Assembly (NCBI GenBank): GCA_963766725.1
Contig: CAVYBK010000004.1
Location: forward strand, 124,001 to 188,000
Direction: 5' to 3'
Origin: DATEOR01 sp963766725
Lineage (GTDB): Bacteria > Actinomycetota > Thermoleophilia > Gaiellales > Gaiellaceae
DNA: 64,000 nucleotides
This document shows positions 43,949-52,139 of this stretch, piece by piece (position 1 is the first letter of the stretch; the number at the start of each line of letters is the position of its first letter). Made by a program: the position numbers and the translations under genes. The notes beneath the pieces are model-generated. The model saw only the letters and a program-made list of their open reading frames with translations. It was not told the DNA's origin and ran no database searches.

Positions 43949-44896
43949 GTGGTCAAGCGGCTGGTCCTCGCCTCGCCAAGGGGCTATTGCGCCGGCGTCG
44001 AGCGGGCAGTCGAGACCGTGGAGCGGGCCCTCGAGTTGCACGGGGCGCCGGTCTACGTCCGCAAGCAGATCGTCCACAACGCGCACGTCGTCCGCGACCT
44101 CGAGCGGCGCGGAGCCGTGTTCGTCGACAACGTCGGGGAGGTGCCGCGGGGGAGCAACGTCGTCTTCTCGGCGCACGGCGTCTCGCCGGCGGTGCGCCAC
44201 AGCGCGCGCTTCCGCGGGCTCCGCGCCATCGACGCCACCTGTCCGCTCGTCTCCAAGGTGCACGCGGAGGCACGGCACTTCGCACGGCTCGGCTACACGA
44301 TCTTCCTCATCGGCCACGCGGGCCACGAGGAGGTCGACGGAACGACCGGCGAGGCACCGCAGTCGACCCTCCTCGTCGAGACCGCCGAGCAGGCCGAGAC
44401 CGTGGTCCCACCCCAGACCGACAAGCTCGTCTACCTGACGCAGACGACGCTTTCCGTGGACGACACCGACGAGATCGTCCGTGTCCTCCGCCGCCGTTTC
44501 CCGGCCGTCGAGGCGCCCAAGAAGGACGACATCTGCTACGCGACGACGAACCGGCAGCGCGCCGTGAAGCGGATCCTCGCAGCCGTCGACCTCCTGCTCG
44601 TGATCGGCTCCCGCAACAGCTCGAACTCGAACCGGCTCGTCGACGTCGCCCGCGCCGGTGGCGTGGACGCCTACCTGATCGACGACGAAAGCGAGATCGA
44701 CGAGGCCTGGCTCGACGGTGTCGAGAGCGTCGGCCTCACCTCCGGCGCGTCGGCTCCCGAGTCCCTGGTTCGCCGGGTCGTCGGCTGGTTCCGGGAACGC
44801 GGCGTCTCCCAGGTCGAGTCGCTCGACGGTGCGTTCGAGGACGTCTTCTTCAAGCTCCCGCGCGAGGTCCGCGCGGACGCGGTCACCAGGACGTAG
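43949..44896 (+). CDS. ispH: 4-hydroxy-3-methylbut-2-enyl diphosphate reductase
   Basis: 315 residues, the standard IspH length. The three [4Fe-4S] Cys are in SPRGYCAGVERAV, IDATCPLVSKVH and DDICYATTNRQ; the catalytic Glu and His motifs (VFSAHGVSP, GHAGHEEVDGTTGE) and SRNSSNSNRL and SGASAPE substrate loops are intact. It makes IPP and DMAPP in the last step of the methylerythritol phosphate pathway. GTG 43949 seems leaderless. It ends convergently, overlapping by 14 bases, with a secreted-protein gene. Confidence 0.95.
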   Translation: MVKRLVLASPRGYCAGVERAVETVERALELHGAPVYVRKQIVHNAHVVRDLERRGAVFVDNVGEVPRGSNVVFSAHGVSPAVRHSARFRGLRAIDATCPLVSKVHAEARHFARLGYTIFLIGHAGHEEVDGTTGEAPQSTLLVETAEQAETVVPPQTDKLVYLTQTTLSVDDTDEIVRVLRRRFPAVEAPKKDDICYATTNRQRAVKRILAAVDLLLVIGSRNSSNSNRLVDVARAGGVDAYLIDDESEIDEAWLDGVESVGLTSGASAPESLVRRVVGWFRERGVSQVESLDGAFEDVFFKLPREVRADAVTRT

Positions 44897-45416
44897 CGGA
44901 CACGCTCCCCACCCGCTTGCCCGTGCGGGTGAAGAGGACGACGGAGTGGCCGTCGGAGAGCAGCGTGGCGACGAGCCGGCCTTCGTCGGCGAACCCGAGC
45001 CCGCCGCCGAAGCTCCCCGCAGGGACCTGGAATGCGGCCAGGAGCCTGCCCTCTCGCCACAGCTCGACCGCGGCCTCGACGGGCTCTTTGGCCGGAAACC
45101 GGTAGATGGCGAGTGCGAGCGTCCCGTCCGATGCAGTGGCGAGGTGCGTGATGTCGAAGGGCTCGCCGCTCTCGAGGCTCGGGAAGGCGGCGTCGATCGC
45201 CTCCGTGCTCAGGTACTCGCGACCGTGGTGCAGAACGCGCTTGCGCGTGAACGCCCCGACGGCGATGTATCCGGAGGAGGATCGCTGGACGGCTGGCTGC
45301 GCGGCCGACCGGCCGGGAGCCGCCGAGACCGTCCGCTCCTTGCCGTCCGGCCTGATTGCGTCGGCCGCCGCCACCGCGACGAGGACGACGACCGCGGCCA
45401 GGAGGAGGCGGGTCAT
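44883..45416 (-). CDS. secreted or membrane-anchored hypothetical protein
   Basis: 177 residues: MTRLLLAAVVVLVAVAAADA is a signal or anchor; the rest is a beta-rich domain (SSGYIAVGAFTRKRVLHHGREYLS, GTLALAIYRFPAKEPVEAAVELWREG, DGHSVVLFTRTGKRVG) that resembles a WD/beta-propeller-like fragment. Its ATG overlaps the ileS stop by 4 nt, so it is co-translated with the synthetase. No family recognised. Confidence 0.6.
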   Translation of the reverse strand: MTRLLLAAVVVLVAVAAADAIRPDGKERTVSAAPGRSAAQPAVQRSSSGYIAVGAFTRKRVLHHGREYLSTEAIDAAFPSLESGEPFDITHLATASDGTLALAIYRFPAKEPVEAAVELWREGRLLAAFQVPAGSFGGGLGFADEGRLVATLLSDGHSVVLFTRTGKRVGSVSATSW

Positions 45417-48400
45417 CCCGCCTTGCGCACCGCCAGCTCGTCGCCGACCTGCACGTCCTCGGCAAGCGTCTCCCCGGCGATCCAGTCGCGGTGCCCGAGG
45501 AGGGCTTCGTCCTCGTTGGGGATCGTGAGCACGATGCGGTCCGTGACCTCGAGGCCCGCGTCGCGGCGCAGGCGCTGCACCGAGTGGATGAGGTCGTACA
45601 CACGCCCCTCCGTCACGAGCTCGTCGTCGAGCCGCGTGTCCACCCCCACGACGTACTCGTCCTCGTGTCTGACCTCCCATCCTTCCCGAGGCGCGTACTC
45701 GAGCATGAACTCGCCCTTGGACAGGATGTAGGCGCCCGCGCGCAGCGTCCCGTTCGTCACCTCGAAGCTGCCCTCCTCCAGGAGGCGCCTGAGCTCGGGA
45801 AGGTTGGTCCCGTAGCGCGGGCCGACGAGGTCAAGGCGCGGCTTCGCGCGCATCTCGGCGACCTCGCCGGGGCTCTCGAGGATCGCGACCTCCTTCACGC
45901 GGAGCTCGGCCGCGAGGTCCTCCACCTGCCGGGAGATGAGCATGCGGCGGCTGGCGTCCGAGGTCGCGACGACGAGCCGCCGAAGCGGCTGGCGCAGCTT
46001 GATCCCGGCGGCGTCTCGCGCCGCGCGGGCGAGCTCGGCGACCCGGCGCGCGTCCGCCACCTCTGCGAGCAGCCCGGGATCCTCGTAGCGCGACGGCCGA
46101 CTGTGGCCAGCCCGCGAGAAAGGCGCTCTCCGGCGCCTGGCGAACGGACGCCGCGAGATTCCGCCACATGTGCTCGGCGAGGAACGGCATCACGGGCGCG
46201 ATCACGCGCGCCGCCTGGACGAGGGCGTACCAGAGCGTCCTGAACGCCGCCTCGTCGAGCGTGTAGAAGCGTTTGCGCGAGCGGCGGATGTACCAGTTGG
46301 AGAGGTCGTCCGTGAAGCGCTCCCATGCGTCTGTGACATCCGGCGTCCAGAAGCGCTCGTAGGCGTCGGTCGCCTCCTGCACGAGCTGCTGCGTCCGCGC
46401 GAGGAGCCAGCGGTCGAGCGGGCGGAGCTCCTCGAGGTCGGGCCCGCCCGCGAGGTCGCGGTACGTCGGCTTGAAGCCCTCGATGTTCGCGTAGAGGACG
46501 AAGAAGGAGGCGGAGTTCCAGAACGTGAGGAGCCGGCGCTTGACCTCGTTGGCGGGGCCGTAGCCGAAGTTCAGGTTCTGCTGCGGGACGTGGTCGCAGT
46601 ACATGAAGCGCATCACGTCGGCGCCCATCTTGTCCATGGCCTCGTTCGCCTCGATCGCGTTCCCCCAGGACTTGTGCATCTCCTTGCCGGTCTCGTCGCG
46701 GAGCTTCTCGTAAGCGAGGATCTCCTTGTACGGCGCCTTGCCCACGAGCGCGACCGACATGAAGAGCTGCGAGTAGAACCAGAGGCGAATCTGCTCGCGC
46801 ATCTCCGACACCCAGTCCGCCGGGAACCAGGTCTCCCAGTAGGCGTGGTCGGGCAGGTCGGCGCCCGAGAGGCCCTGCGAGGAGCCGGTTGCGTACCCGT
46901 TCTCCTTCCACTCGGGGTTCTCCCAGCCGAGCGTCGAGAAGGGGACGATGCCTGCGTCGAGCCAGGCGTCGCCGACCTCGGGAATGCGCCGCACCTCCTC
47001 CCCGCACTCGTCGCAGCGGATGGGGACCTCGTCGATCCACGGGCGGTGCAGCTCCTGCAGCTGGTCGAGCCCGCCGGTCGCGCGCTCCTCGAGCTCGGCG
47101 CGCGAGCCGATCACGTTGAGGCGGCCGCACTCGCACGGGTAGAGGGGAAGCGGCAGGCCGAAGTACCGCTTGCGCGAGATGTTCCAGTCGCCCATGTTGC
47201 GGAGCCAGTCGTCCATGCGCTTCGAGTAGAAATCGGGCGTCCACTTCACCGTCGCGTTCGCTTCCAGCATCGGCTGGCGAATCTCGTCGCAGGCGATGAA
47301 CCACTCGTCGACGATGCGGAAGATGAGCGGCGTGTGACAGCGCCAGCAGACGGGGTAGCGGTGGACGATCTCGCCGGCCTCGAGCAGGCGCCCGCGCTCG
47401 CCGAGGTCGCCGATGATCTGGTCCTTCGCCTCGGCCGTCGAGGTGCCGTGCAGCCAGCCGTAGGAGTCGTAGAAGCGGCCGGCCTCGTCGACGGGCATGA
47501 GCACGGGGAGGTCGTGGACGCGCGAGAGCTCGAAGTCCTCTGTGCCGCAGCCCGGCGCGATGTGGACGATGCCGGTGCCTTCCTCCATCGTCACGTCGTC
47601 CCACGGGATGACGCGGTGCTCGACCTCTTCGGCGGCGGCAAGGTGGTCGTACGGGCCCTCGTAGCGCTTGCCGACGAGCTCCGCCCCCTTCGCCTTGGCG
47701 ACGACCTCGCCGCCGAACGGAAGCTCGGGAAGCCGCGCCTCCGCCACCCAGAGCAGGCCGTCGGCAGTCGAGAGCTTCACGTACTCGGCCTCGGGATCGA
47801 CGGCGGCGGCGACGTTCGCAGGCAACGTCCAGGGCGTCGTCGTCCAGACGACGAGGGCATCCCCGTCGTCGTCGAGGAGCGGCAGGCGCACGTAGAGCGA
47901 CGGGTCGCTCCGGTCCTCGTACGAACCGATCAGCTCGTGCTGGGAGATGGACGTCCCGCAGCGCGGGCACCAGACGTTCGAGCGGTGCCCCATGTAGAGC
48001 CACCCGCGCTCGTGCACCGTCTTCAGGAAGCGCCAGATGTACTCGATGTTCGTGTCCGAGAACGTGTAGTAGTCGTTGTCCCAGTCCATCCACATGCCGA
48101 GGCGCTTGGACTGGTCGGTGATCACCTCGGAGAACTCGGCCACCGACTGCTTGCACTTCTCGGCGAACGCCGCGAGCCCGTAGTCCTCGATCTCGCGCTT
48201 CGAGTTGAGCCCGAGCTGGCGCTCGACGTTCACCTCGACCCAGAGCCCCTGGCAGTCGAAGCCGTTCTGGTAGCGCTGGTCGAAACCCTGGAGCGCCTTG
48301 TAGCGCTGGAAGACGTCCTTGAGGGTCCGGCCCCAGCAGTGGTGGACGCCCATCGGGTTGTTCGCGGTGATCGGGCCGTCGACGAAGCTCCACGTCGGCC

Positions 48401-48512
48401 CGTCGCGGTTCAGCTCCCGCAGCCGGTCGAAGACCTGCTTTTCCTCCCACCAGTCGAGCACCTCACGTTCGAGACCGGGGTGATCGGGTACCGAGGGAAG
48501 CGGCTGGAACAT
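45413..48512 (-). CDS. ileS: isoleucyl-tRNA synthetase (one-base frameshift near the 3' end)
   Basis: The first frame covers the catalytic core: the HIGH motif as MGVHHCWG, the editing (CP1) domain with VVWTTTPWTLPANVA, a KMSKS motif as EMHKSWGN and the anticodon-binding helices up to FLAGWPQS. Near 46090-46110 one extra base switches to the frame RYEDPGLLAEVADARRVAELA...RVYDLIHSVQRLRRDAGLEVTDRI, the usual C-terminal zinc-less tail of type 2 IleRS. Repaired length is 1032 residues, as expected. An essential gene broken this way strongly suggests an error. ATG 48512 has TAGACT 9 nt upstream and is likely leaderless. Confidence 0.92.
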
Positions 48513-48521
48513 TTGCGGGTC

Positions 48522-48531
48522 AGTCTACGTT
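48522..48531. promoter_or_regulatory. bidirectional promoter, overlapping -10 boxes of ileS and trxA
   Basis: AGTCTACGTT contains TAGACT on the minus strand (9 nt before the ileS ATG) and TACGTT on the plus strand (9 nt before the thioredoxin ATG). The two hexamers share the central TA at 48526-48527. The whole gap between the two start codons is 28 bp, so both mRNAs are likely leaderless. Confidence 0.55.
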
Positions 48532-48540
48532 TCAAGGGTC

Positions 48541-48858
48541 ATGGCAGACACGATCACGACAGACACATTCGACACCGAGGTGCTCGGGAGCGAAAGCCCC
48601 GTGCTCGTCGACTTCTGGGCGAATTGGTGCGGCCCCTGCCACGCGGTGGCACCGGTGCTCGACCAGATCGCCGAAGAGCATTCGGATCTGCGGCTGGTGA
48701 AGGTCAACATCGACGAGGAGCCCGAGCTCGCGCGCCGCTACGGCGTCATGAGCATCCCGACGATGATCCTCTTCGACTCCGGCGAGCCAAAGGCCGCCGC
48801 GATGGGCGCGCAGCCGAAGTCCATGCTCGAGAAGTCCCTCGGGCTGGTCGAAGCCTAA
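48541..48858 (+). CDS. trxA: thioredoxin
   Basis: 105 residues, canonical thioredoxin: PVLVDFWANWCGPCHAVAPVLDQIA with the CGPC active site, VKVNIDEEPELARRYGV, the cis-Pro turn MSIPTMILFDSGE, and a C-terminal helix. It is a general disulphide reductase, distinct from the CQPC protein of the grd operon. Divergent from ileS with 28 bp between starts. Confidence 0.93.
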   Translation: MADTITTDTFDTEVLGSESPVLVDFWANWCGPCHAVAPVLDQIAEEHSDLRLVKVNIDEEPELARRYGVMSIPTMILFDSGEPKAAAMGAQPKSMLEKSLGLVEA

Positions 48859-48870
48859 GAAGCGCGCGAG

Positions 48871-48999
48871 CTAGTCTCTGTCTTCCAGAAAGCTCTGGAA
48901 GTCGGCGTGCTTGCGGAGGTAGGACTCGACGTCGGCGAGGCCCTCGGCCACGAAGGCGTCGAGCCACTCCTCGGAGAGGTCGTCGTCGATCCGGTGCAT
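48871..48999 (-). CDS. small acidic protein (42 aa)
   Basis: A short frame MHRIDDDLSEEWLDAFVAEG then LADVESYLRKHADFQSFLEDRD on the minus strand, mainly helical and acidic. TTG 49014 is an alternative start adding LAEHG. Composition and helix amphipathicity favour a real gene, but it has no visible ribosome site. No function known. Confidence 0.5.
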   Translation of the reverse strand: MHRIDDDLSEEWLDAFVAEGLADVESYLRKHADFQSFLEDRD

Positions 49000-49079
49000 G
49001 CCGTGCTCAGCCAACGTGGCTGGATTATCGGCAGGAGGCGGTTGGTTCTACATGGGCCGTTCGGCCCATTTTTCGACCC

Positions 49080-49595
49080 CTACAGACCCGCTTTCCAAGC
49101 CTTGAGGACGACGACCGTGTTCTCGAACGCGAACTCGCCCGAGGGCGGGATCTCGTCGGGCGCGAACCACCGGACCTCGGCGACGTCGTCGGCCGCCTCG
49201 GGCTCGCCCGAGGCGATGCGCGCCGTCCAGTACAGGTTGAGCGTCCAGACGCCGCCGTCCCCGTAGCGGTCCGGCCAGGCGCCGTAGAACTCGAGCGGCT
49301 CGATCTCGACGCCGGTCTCCTCGCGGAGCTCGCGCGCGAGGGTCTCAAGCGGCGACTCCCCCTCGTCCGCGAAGCCGCCGAGAATGTCCCAGAGACCGCG
49401 GCCTGGATCCGCCGCGCGGCGCGCGAGCAGGATGCGCCCGTCGTCGTCGAGGACGAGCCCGCTCACCGTCGGCCCCGGGTTCGCGTAGACGACCAGTCCA
49501 CACTCCGGGCAGGTCGCCCTCGCGTCCACGATGTCGAGGTCGGCTCTGCAGCGCGGGCAGCTCTTCCAGCCGTCGAAGAACGGGCTACGAGACAT
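49080..49595 (-). CDS. NUDIX hydrolase with N-terminal zinc ribbon
   Basis: 171 residues from ATG 49595. A zinc ribbon with CPRC and CPEC (about 13-35) precedes a NUDIX domain whose box GGFADEGESPLETLARELREETG fits GX5EX7REUXEEXGU with all acidic residues. WDILGGFADEGES and the ribbon resemble NudC-like NAD(P)H or nucleotide-sugar pyrophosphatases, but it lacks the N-terminal NudC domain. TAGGCT lies 7 nt before this ATG, which favours it over the Met at 49619. Confidence 0.87.
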   Translation of the reverse strand: MSRSPFFDGWKSCPRCRADLDIVDARATCPECGLVVYANPGPTVSGLVLDDDGRILLARRAADPGRGLWDILGGFADEGESPLETLARELREETGVEIEPLEFYGAWPDRYGDGGVWTLNLYWTARIASGEPEAADDVAEVRWFAPDEIPPSGEFAFENTVVVLKAWKAGL

Positions 49596-49610
49596 ACGAT
49601 CGAGCCTAAC

Positions 49611-49904
49611 GTGAGACATCAGAGCGCGACGGCGAACGAGCTCGCGAGGATCGCGGAGCTCGCGGGCGTCCCCGGAGAGACGCTCATGCGCCTCGCCGAG
49701 CGTATGGAGCGCCGCGAGCTCGCTCCGGGCGAGCCGCTCGACGGAGATGGACGCTTCGGGGTCGTCCTCGCAGGGATGCTGCGAGGCGAAGGCGGGCTCC
49801 TCCGGCCCGGGGACAACTTCTCGGCGCGGGTGACGGCGATGACGCCGGCCACCGTGGCGAGCTGCGAGCGTGCCGTCTACGACGAGATTCGCGAGCGCGC
49901 GTAG
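49611..49904 (+). CDS. short CNB-like or helical hypothetical protein (97 aa)
   Basis: GTG 49611 opens VRHQSATANELARIAELAGVPGETLMRLAERME, then APGEPLDGDGRFGVVLAGMLRGEGGLLRPGDNFSARV and ATVASCERAVYDEIRERA. The second half looks like a minimal cyclic-nucleotide-binding-type beta roll (LLRPGDNF, MTPATVASCER) without the full phosphate cassette. TACGAT lies 10 nt before the GTG. It is divergent from the NUDIX gene with 15 bp between starts. Function unknown. Confidence 0.55.
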   Translation: MRHQSATANELARIAELAGVPGETLMRLAERMERRELAPGEPLDGDGRFGVVLAGMLRGEGGLLRPGDNFSARVTAMTPATVASCERAVYDEIRERA

Positions 49905-50059
49905 CTCCGCAGCGTCAGGCCGCGCTTGCGGATCCTCGTGAGCGACGATCGCCGGCCCCAGGTCGAGAGGGCGTCAGCGGCCGAGTTGAAGCCGCCGAGG
50001 AAGCGAAGACACAGCGCCGCGAACGTGTAGCAGACGACGATGATCAGGAGGTTCCACAC
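49877..50059 (-). CDS. small single-helix membrane protein (60 aa)
   Basis: 60 residues: MWNLLIIVVCYTFAALCLRFLGGF is one membrane helix, followed by a polar, strongly basic tail (GRRSSLTRIRKRGLTLRSYARSR). It lies just after the serine hydrolase gene on the same strand (9 bases) and overlaps the CNB-like gene by 28 bases tail to tail. The length and composition are plausible for a real small protein; no family known. Confidence 0.5.
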   Translation of the reverse strand: MWNLLIIVVCYTFAALCLRFLGGFNSAADALSTWGRRSSLTRIRKRGLTLRSYARSRISS

Positions 50060-50068
50060 GGCTCCCGG

Positions 50069-50875
50069 TCATCGTAGCTCCGCGAGAACGGCGTCGGAGA
50101 GCGGCGGCCACGCCTCCTTCGCCCACTGGCCGAACTGCCGGTCCGCAAGCGCGGCGCAGGCAGCGTCGGCCTCCGGGTCGACCCAGATGAAACTTCCCGC
50201 CCCGCCGAAGTGCCCGAACGTGCGGGGCGAGTTGCTCGTGCCGGTCCAGTGCGGCACCTTCGCATCGCGGATCTCGAAGCCGAGCCCCCAGTCGAGCGGC
50301 TCGTAGCGCCCGAAGTCGGGCAGGATCCCATCGAGGCCCGGGAAGGCCACGGTGGTGGCCTCCTGGAGTGTCTCGGGCGCGACAAGGGTCGGGGCCATGA
50401 GCTCCCGGCCGAATGCGAGCAGGTCCGTGAGCGGGCCCACGAGCCCGGCGGCGGCCGACCCCTCGAGCGCGGTGCCGCTCAGCCCGAGCGGCTCGAGCAC
50501 CGCCGCCGAGAGGTAGTCGGCGAAGGGCATCTCCGCCTTCTCCGCGAGAAAGGCGGCGAGCACCTCGATGCCGGTGTTGGAGTAGATCCGCCGCTTGCCG
50601 GGCTTGGAAATCGCCCGCGGCCCGTCGAACGGCAGGCCGGAGGCGTGAGCGAGCAGGTGCCGCACCGTCGAGCCGGGCGGTCCGGCGGGCTCGTCCAGGT
50701 CGAGCACGCCCTCCTCCGCGGCGACGAGCGCCGCCATCGCGGTCAAGAGCTTCGTCACCGAGGCCCATGCGAATTTCCGGCCGGCTTCGCCGTGAGACCA
50801 CGTCTCCGCGCCGCTGACGACGCCGGCAGCGGCGTGCTCGACGGGCCAGGCGTCGATCTGGGCGAGGGCTTCCAC
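50069..50875 (-). CDS. beta-lactamase family serine hydrolase
   Basis: 268 residues from GTG 50875, chosen because GGAAGGGG stands 9 nt upstream. The class C-type motifs are ASVTKLLTA (SxxK, catalytic Ser and Lys), RRIYSNTGIEV (YxN) and GHFGGAGSF (the third, HxG motif). HLLAHASGLPFDG is the family block after SxxK. No signal peptide is seen, so it is probably cytoplasmic, an esterase or D-aminopeptidase rather than a true beta-lactamase. Divergent from ridA with a repeated element upstream of both genes. Confidence 0.85.
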   Translation of the reverse strand: MEALAQIDAWPVEHAAAGVVSGAETWSHGEAGRKFAWASVTKLLTAMAALVAAEEGVLDLDEPAGPPGSTVRHLLAHASGLPFDGPRAISKPGKRRIYSNTGIEVLAAFLAEKAEMPFADYLSAAVLEPLGLSGTALEGSAAAGLVGPLTDLLAFGRELMAPTLVAPETLQEATTVAFPGLDGILPDFGRYEPLDWGLGFEIRDAKVPHWTGTSNSPRTFGHFGGAGSFIWVDPEADAACAALADRQFGQWAKEAWPPLSDAVLAELR

Positions 50876-50876
50876 G

Positions 50877-51042
50877 CTAGTACCCCTTCCGGTAATACAG
50901 GCCTGCTTCTGGCCCGCGATCACGCGTCGCCAGAACCATCCCTCGCTCTTGCCAAGGCTCCCGGCCCTGGCTGCATGCGAGTGACGCCTCTGGCTCGGTG
51001 CTCGCGACCCAGAACCGGGGCAGTATCACCGGAAGGGGCACT
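50877..51042. promoter_or_regulatory. divergent promoter region with an inverted ACCGGAAGGGG element
   Basis: The serine hydrolase gene (minus) is preceded by GTATTACCGGAAGGGGTACT (50879-50898), and ridA (plus) by GTATCACCGGAAGGGGCACT (51023-51042). The two copies, 18 of 20 bases alike, face outward like mirror images. Each may be a ribosome site plus operator, or an operator for a shared regulator. Confidence 0.55.
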
Positions 51043-51058
51043 TGGCGATACTAGCCAC

Positions 51059-51448
51059 GTGGAGCGCACGCTCATCTCCTCGGGGTCACCGTACGAGCCC
51101 GTCGTCGGCTTCTCTCGCGCCGTCCGCGTCGGCGAGCACGTGTACGTGGCCGGCACCGCGCCCGTCATGCCCGACGGCGCCGATCCGCCCGAGGACTCCT
51201 ACGGCCAGGCCCGGCGCTGCTTCGAGATCATCGGCGCCGCCCTCGAGCAGGCGGGCGCCTCGTTCGCGGACGTCGTCCGCACCCGCGTCTACCTGGTGCG
51301 GGCCGACGACTTCGAGGGCGTCGGCCGCGCCCACGGAGAGATCTTCGGAGAGATCCGACCCGCGAACACAACGCTTCTCGCCGGCGGGCTGCTCGACTCC
51401 CGCTGGCTCGTCGAGATCGAGGCCGAGGCAGTCGTAAGCGGGCCCTGA
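51059..51448 (+). CDS. RidA family (YjgF/UK114) protein
   Basis: 129 residues from GTG 51059. Family blocks: SSGSPYEPVVGFSRAVRVGEHVYVAGTAP, QARRCFEIIGAALEQAGASFADVVRTRVYL and TTLLAGGLLDSRWLVEIEAEAV. The Arg that binds the imine in active RidA (usually in CRVYL/TRV.. with R105) is represented by RTRVYLV. It probably deaminates reactive enamines or imines made by PLP enzymes. The stop codon lies in the loop of a perfect 14-bp palindrome. Confidence 0.85.
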   Translation: MERTLISSGSPYEPVVGFSRAVRVGEHVYVAGTAPVMPDGADPPEDSYGQARRCFEIIGAALEQAGASFADVVRTRVYLVRADDFEGVGRAHGEIFGEIRPANTTLLAGGLLDSRWLVEIEAEAVVSGP

Positions 51449-51462
51449 GGCCCGCTTACGAC
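51431..51462. terminator. 14-bp palindrome with the ridA stop codon in its loop
   Basis: GTCGTAAGCGGGCC, loop CTGA, GGCCCGCTTACGAC. The ridA UGA is in the loop. There is no T-run on either side, but the stem is strong and lies between convergent genes. Confidence 0.65.
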
Positions 51463-51485
51463 TTGCCTGCCGTCCCCGGCGTGTT

Positions 51486-52043
51486 CTAGGCGGTCTGGGC
51501 GCGACCGGCGTGACGCGTCGCCACGACGGCGCCCCAGCCGAGCAGCACGAGCCCGAGTGCCAGGCCTGCGCCGATGGCCCCGTCGCTCCAGTCGAAGCCG
51601 GCGGCGACGACCTGCGGCCCGCCGATCGACCGAGGCTGCGTGCGGACGAACTCGATCTTGTCGCTCGAGGTGCCCTGCGGGAGTGCCCGCACGACCTCGA
51701 TCTGGTCACCGCTCGCCAGCGCGTAGTCGGCCGGCAGCGCGCGAGGCATTCCGTAGTCGGACGCCACGAAGCTGTCGCCCGTCGAGCGCGGCTGCGAGCG
51801 CACGAGCTCGATCTGGTCGCCGCGGTTCACCGCGTAGTCCACGGGCATCGCTCGGGGCATGCCGTAGTCGGACGCATTGACCTGCGACGACGGGAAGTCC
51901 GTGACGAACGCCTGGTAGCCGTTCGCCTGGACGGACGAGCCCTCGTCGATCTTCGCCTGCGCGACGGGAGCTGCAAACGCTGTGATTGCGAGCCCGAGGG
52001 CGAACCGCTTGATGAACCAATTCCTTCTCCGATTGCTGCGCAT
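51486..52043 (-). CDS. exported protein with tandem SDYGMPRAxPxDYA...GDQIExVR repeats and C-terminal membrane helix
   Basis: 185 residues from ATG 52043, with AGAAGGGAG upstream. A signal peptide (RFALGLAITAFAAPVAQA) is followed by two near-perfect repeats: SDYGMPRAMPVDYAVNRG then DQIELVRSQPRST, and SDYGMPRALPADYALASG then DQIEVVRALPQGT. A partial third (DKIEFVRTQPRS) precedes a membrane helix (GAIGAGLALGLVLLGWGAVV) and a basic end. The layout is of a surface-exposed protein anchored at its C-terminus. No family recognised. Confidence 0.65.
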   Translation of the reverse strand: MRSNRRRNWFIKRFALGLAITAFAAPVAQAKIDEGSSVQANGYQAFVTDFPSSQVNASDYGMPRAMPVDYAVNRGDQIELVRSQPRSTGDSFVASDYGMPRALPADYALASGDQIEVVRALPQGTSSDKIEFVRTQPRSIGGPQVVAAGFDWSDGAIGAGLALGLVLLGWGAVVATRHAGRAQTA

Positions 52044-52139
52044 CTTCTTGCTCCCTTCTCTGCGACCCCTGCTCTTGCGAACCAGACGGGAGCGGCCGGG
52101 CTTTTCTTCCACCGGGACCCGGTTAGAGTCTTACGGGCC

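Noticed and set aside
46170..49904. A 1244-codon open frame on the plus strand
   Set aside because: It is the antisense of ileS and its neighbours; composition is Arg/Glu/Asp-biased shadow. Only its last 97 codons (49611-49904) look like a gene.
50069..50875. Antibiotic-resistance beta-lactamase
   Set aside because: It has the class C-type fold motifs, but no signal peptide; the family is mostly esterases and peptidases.
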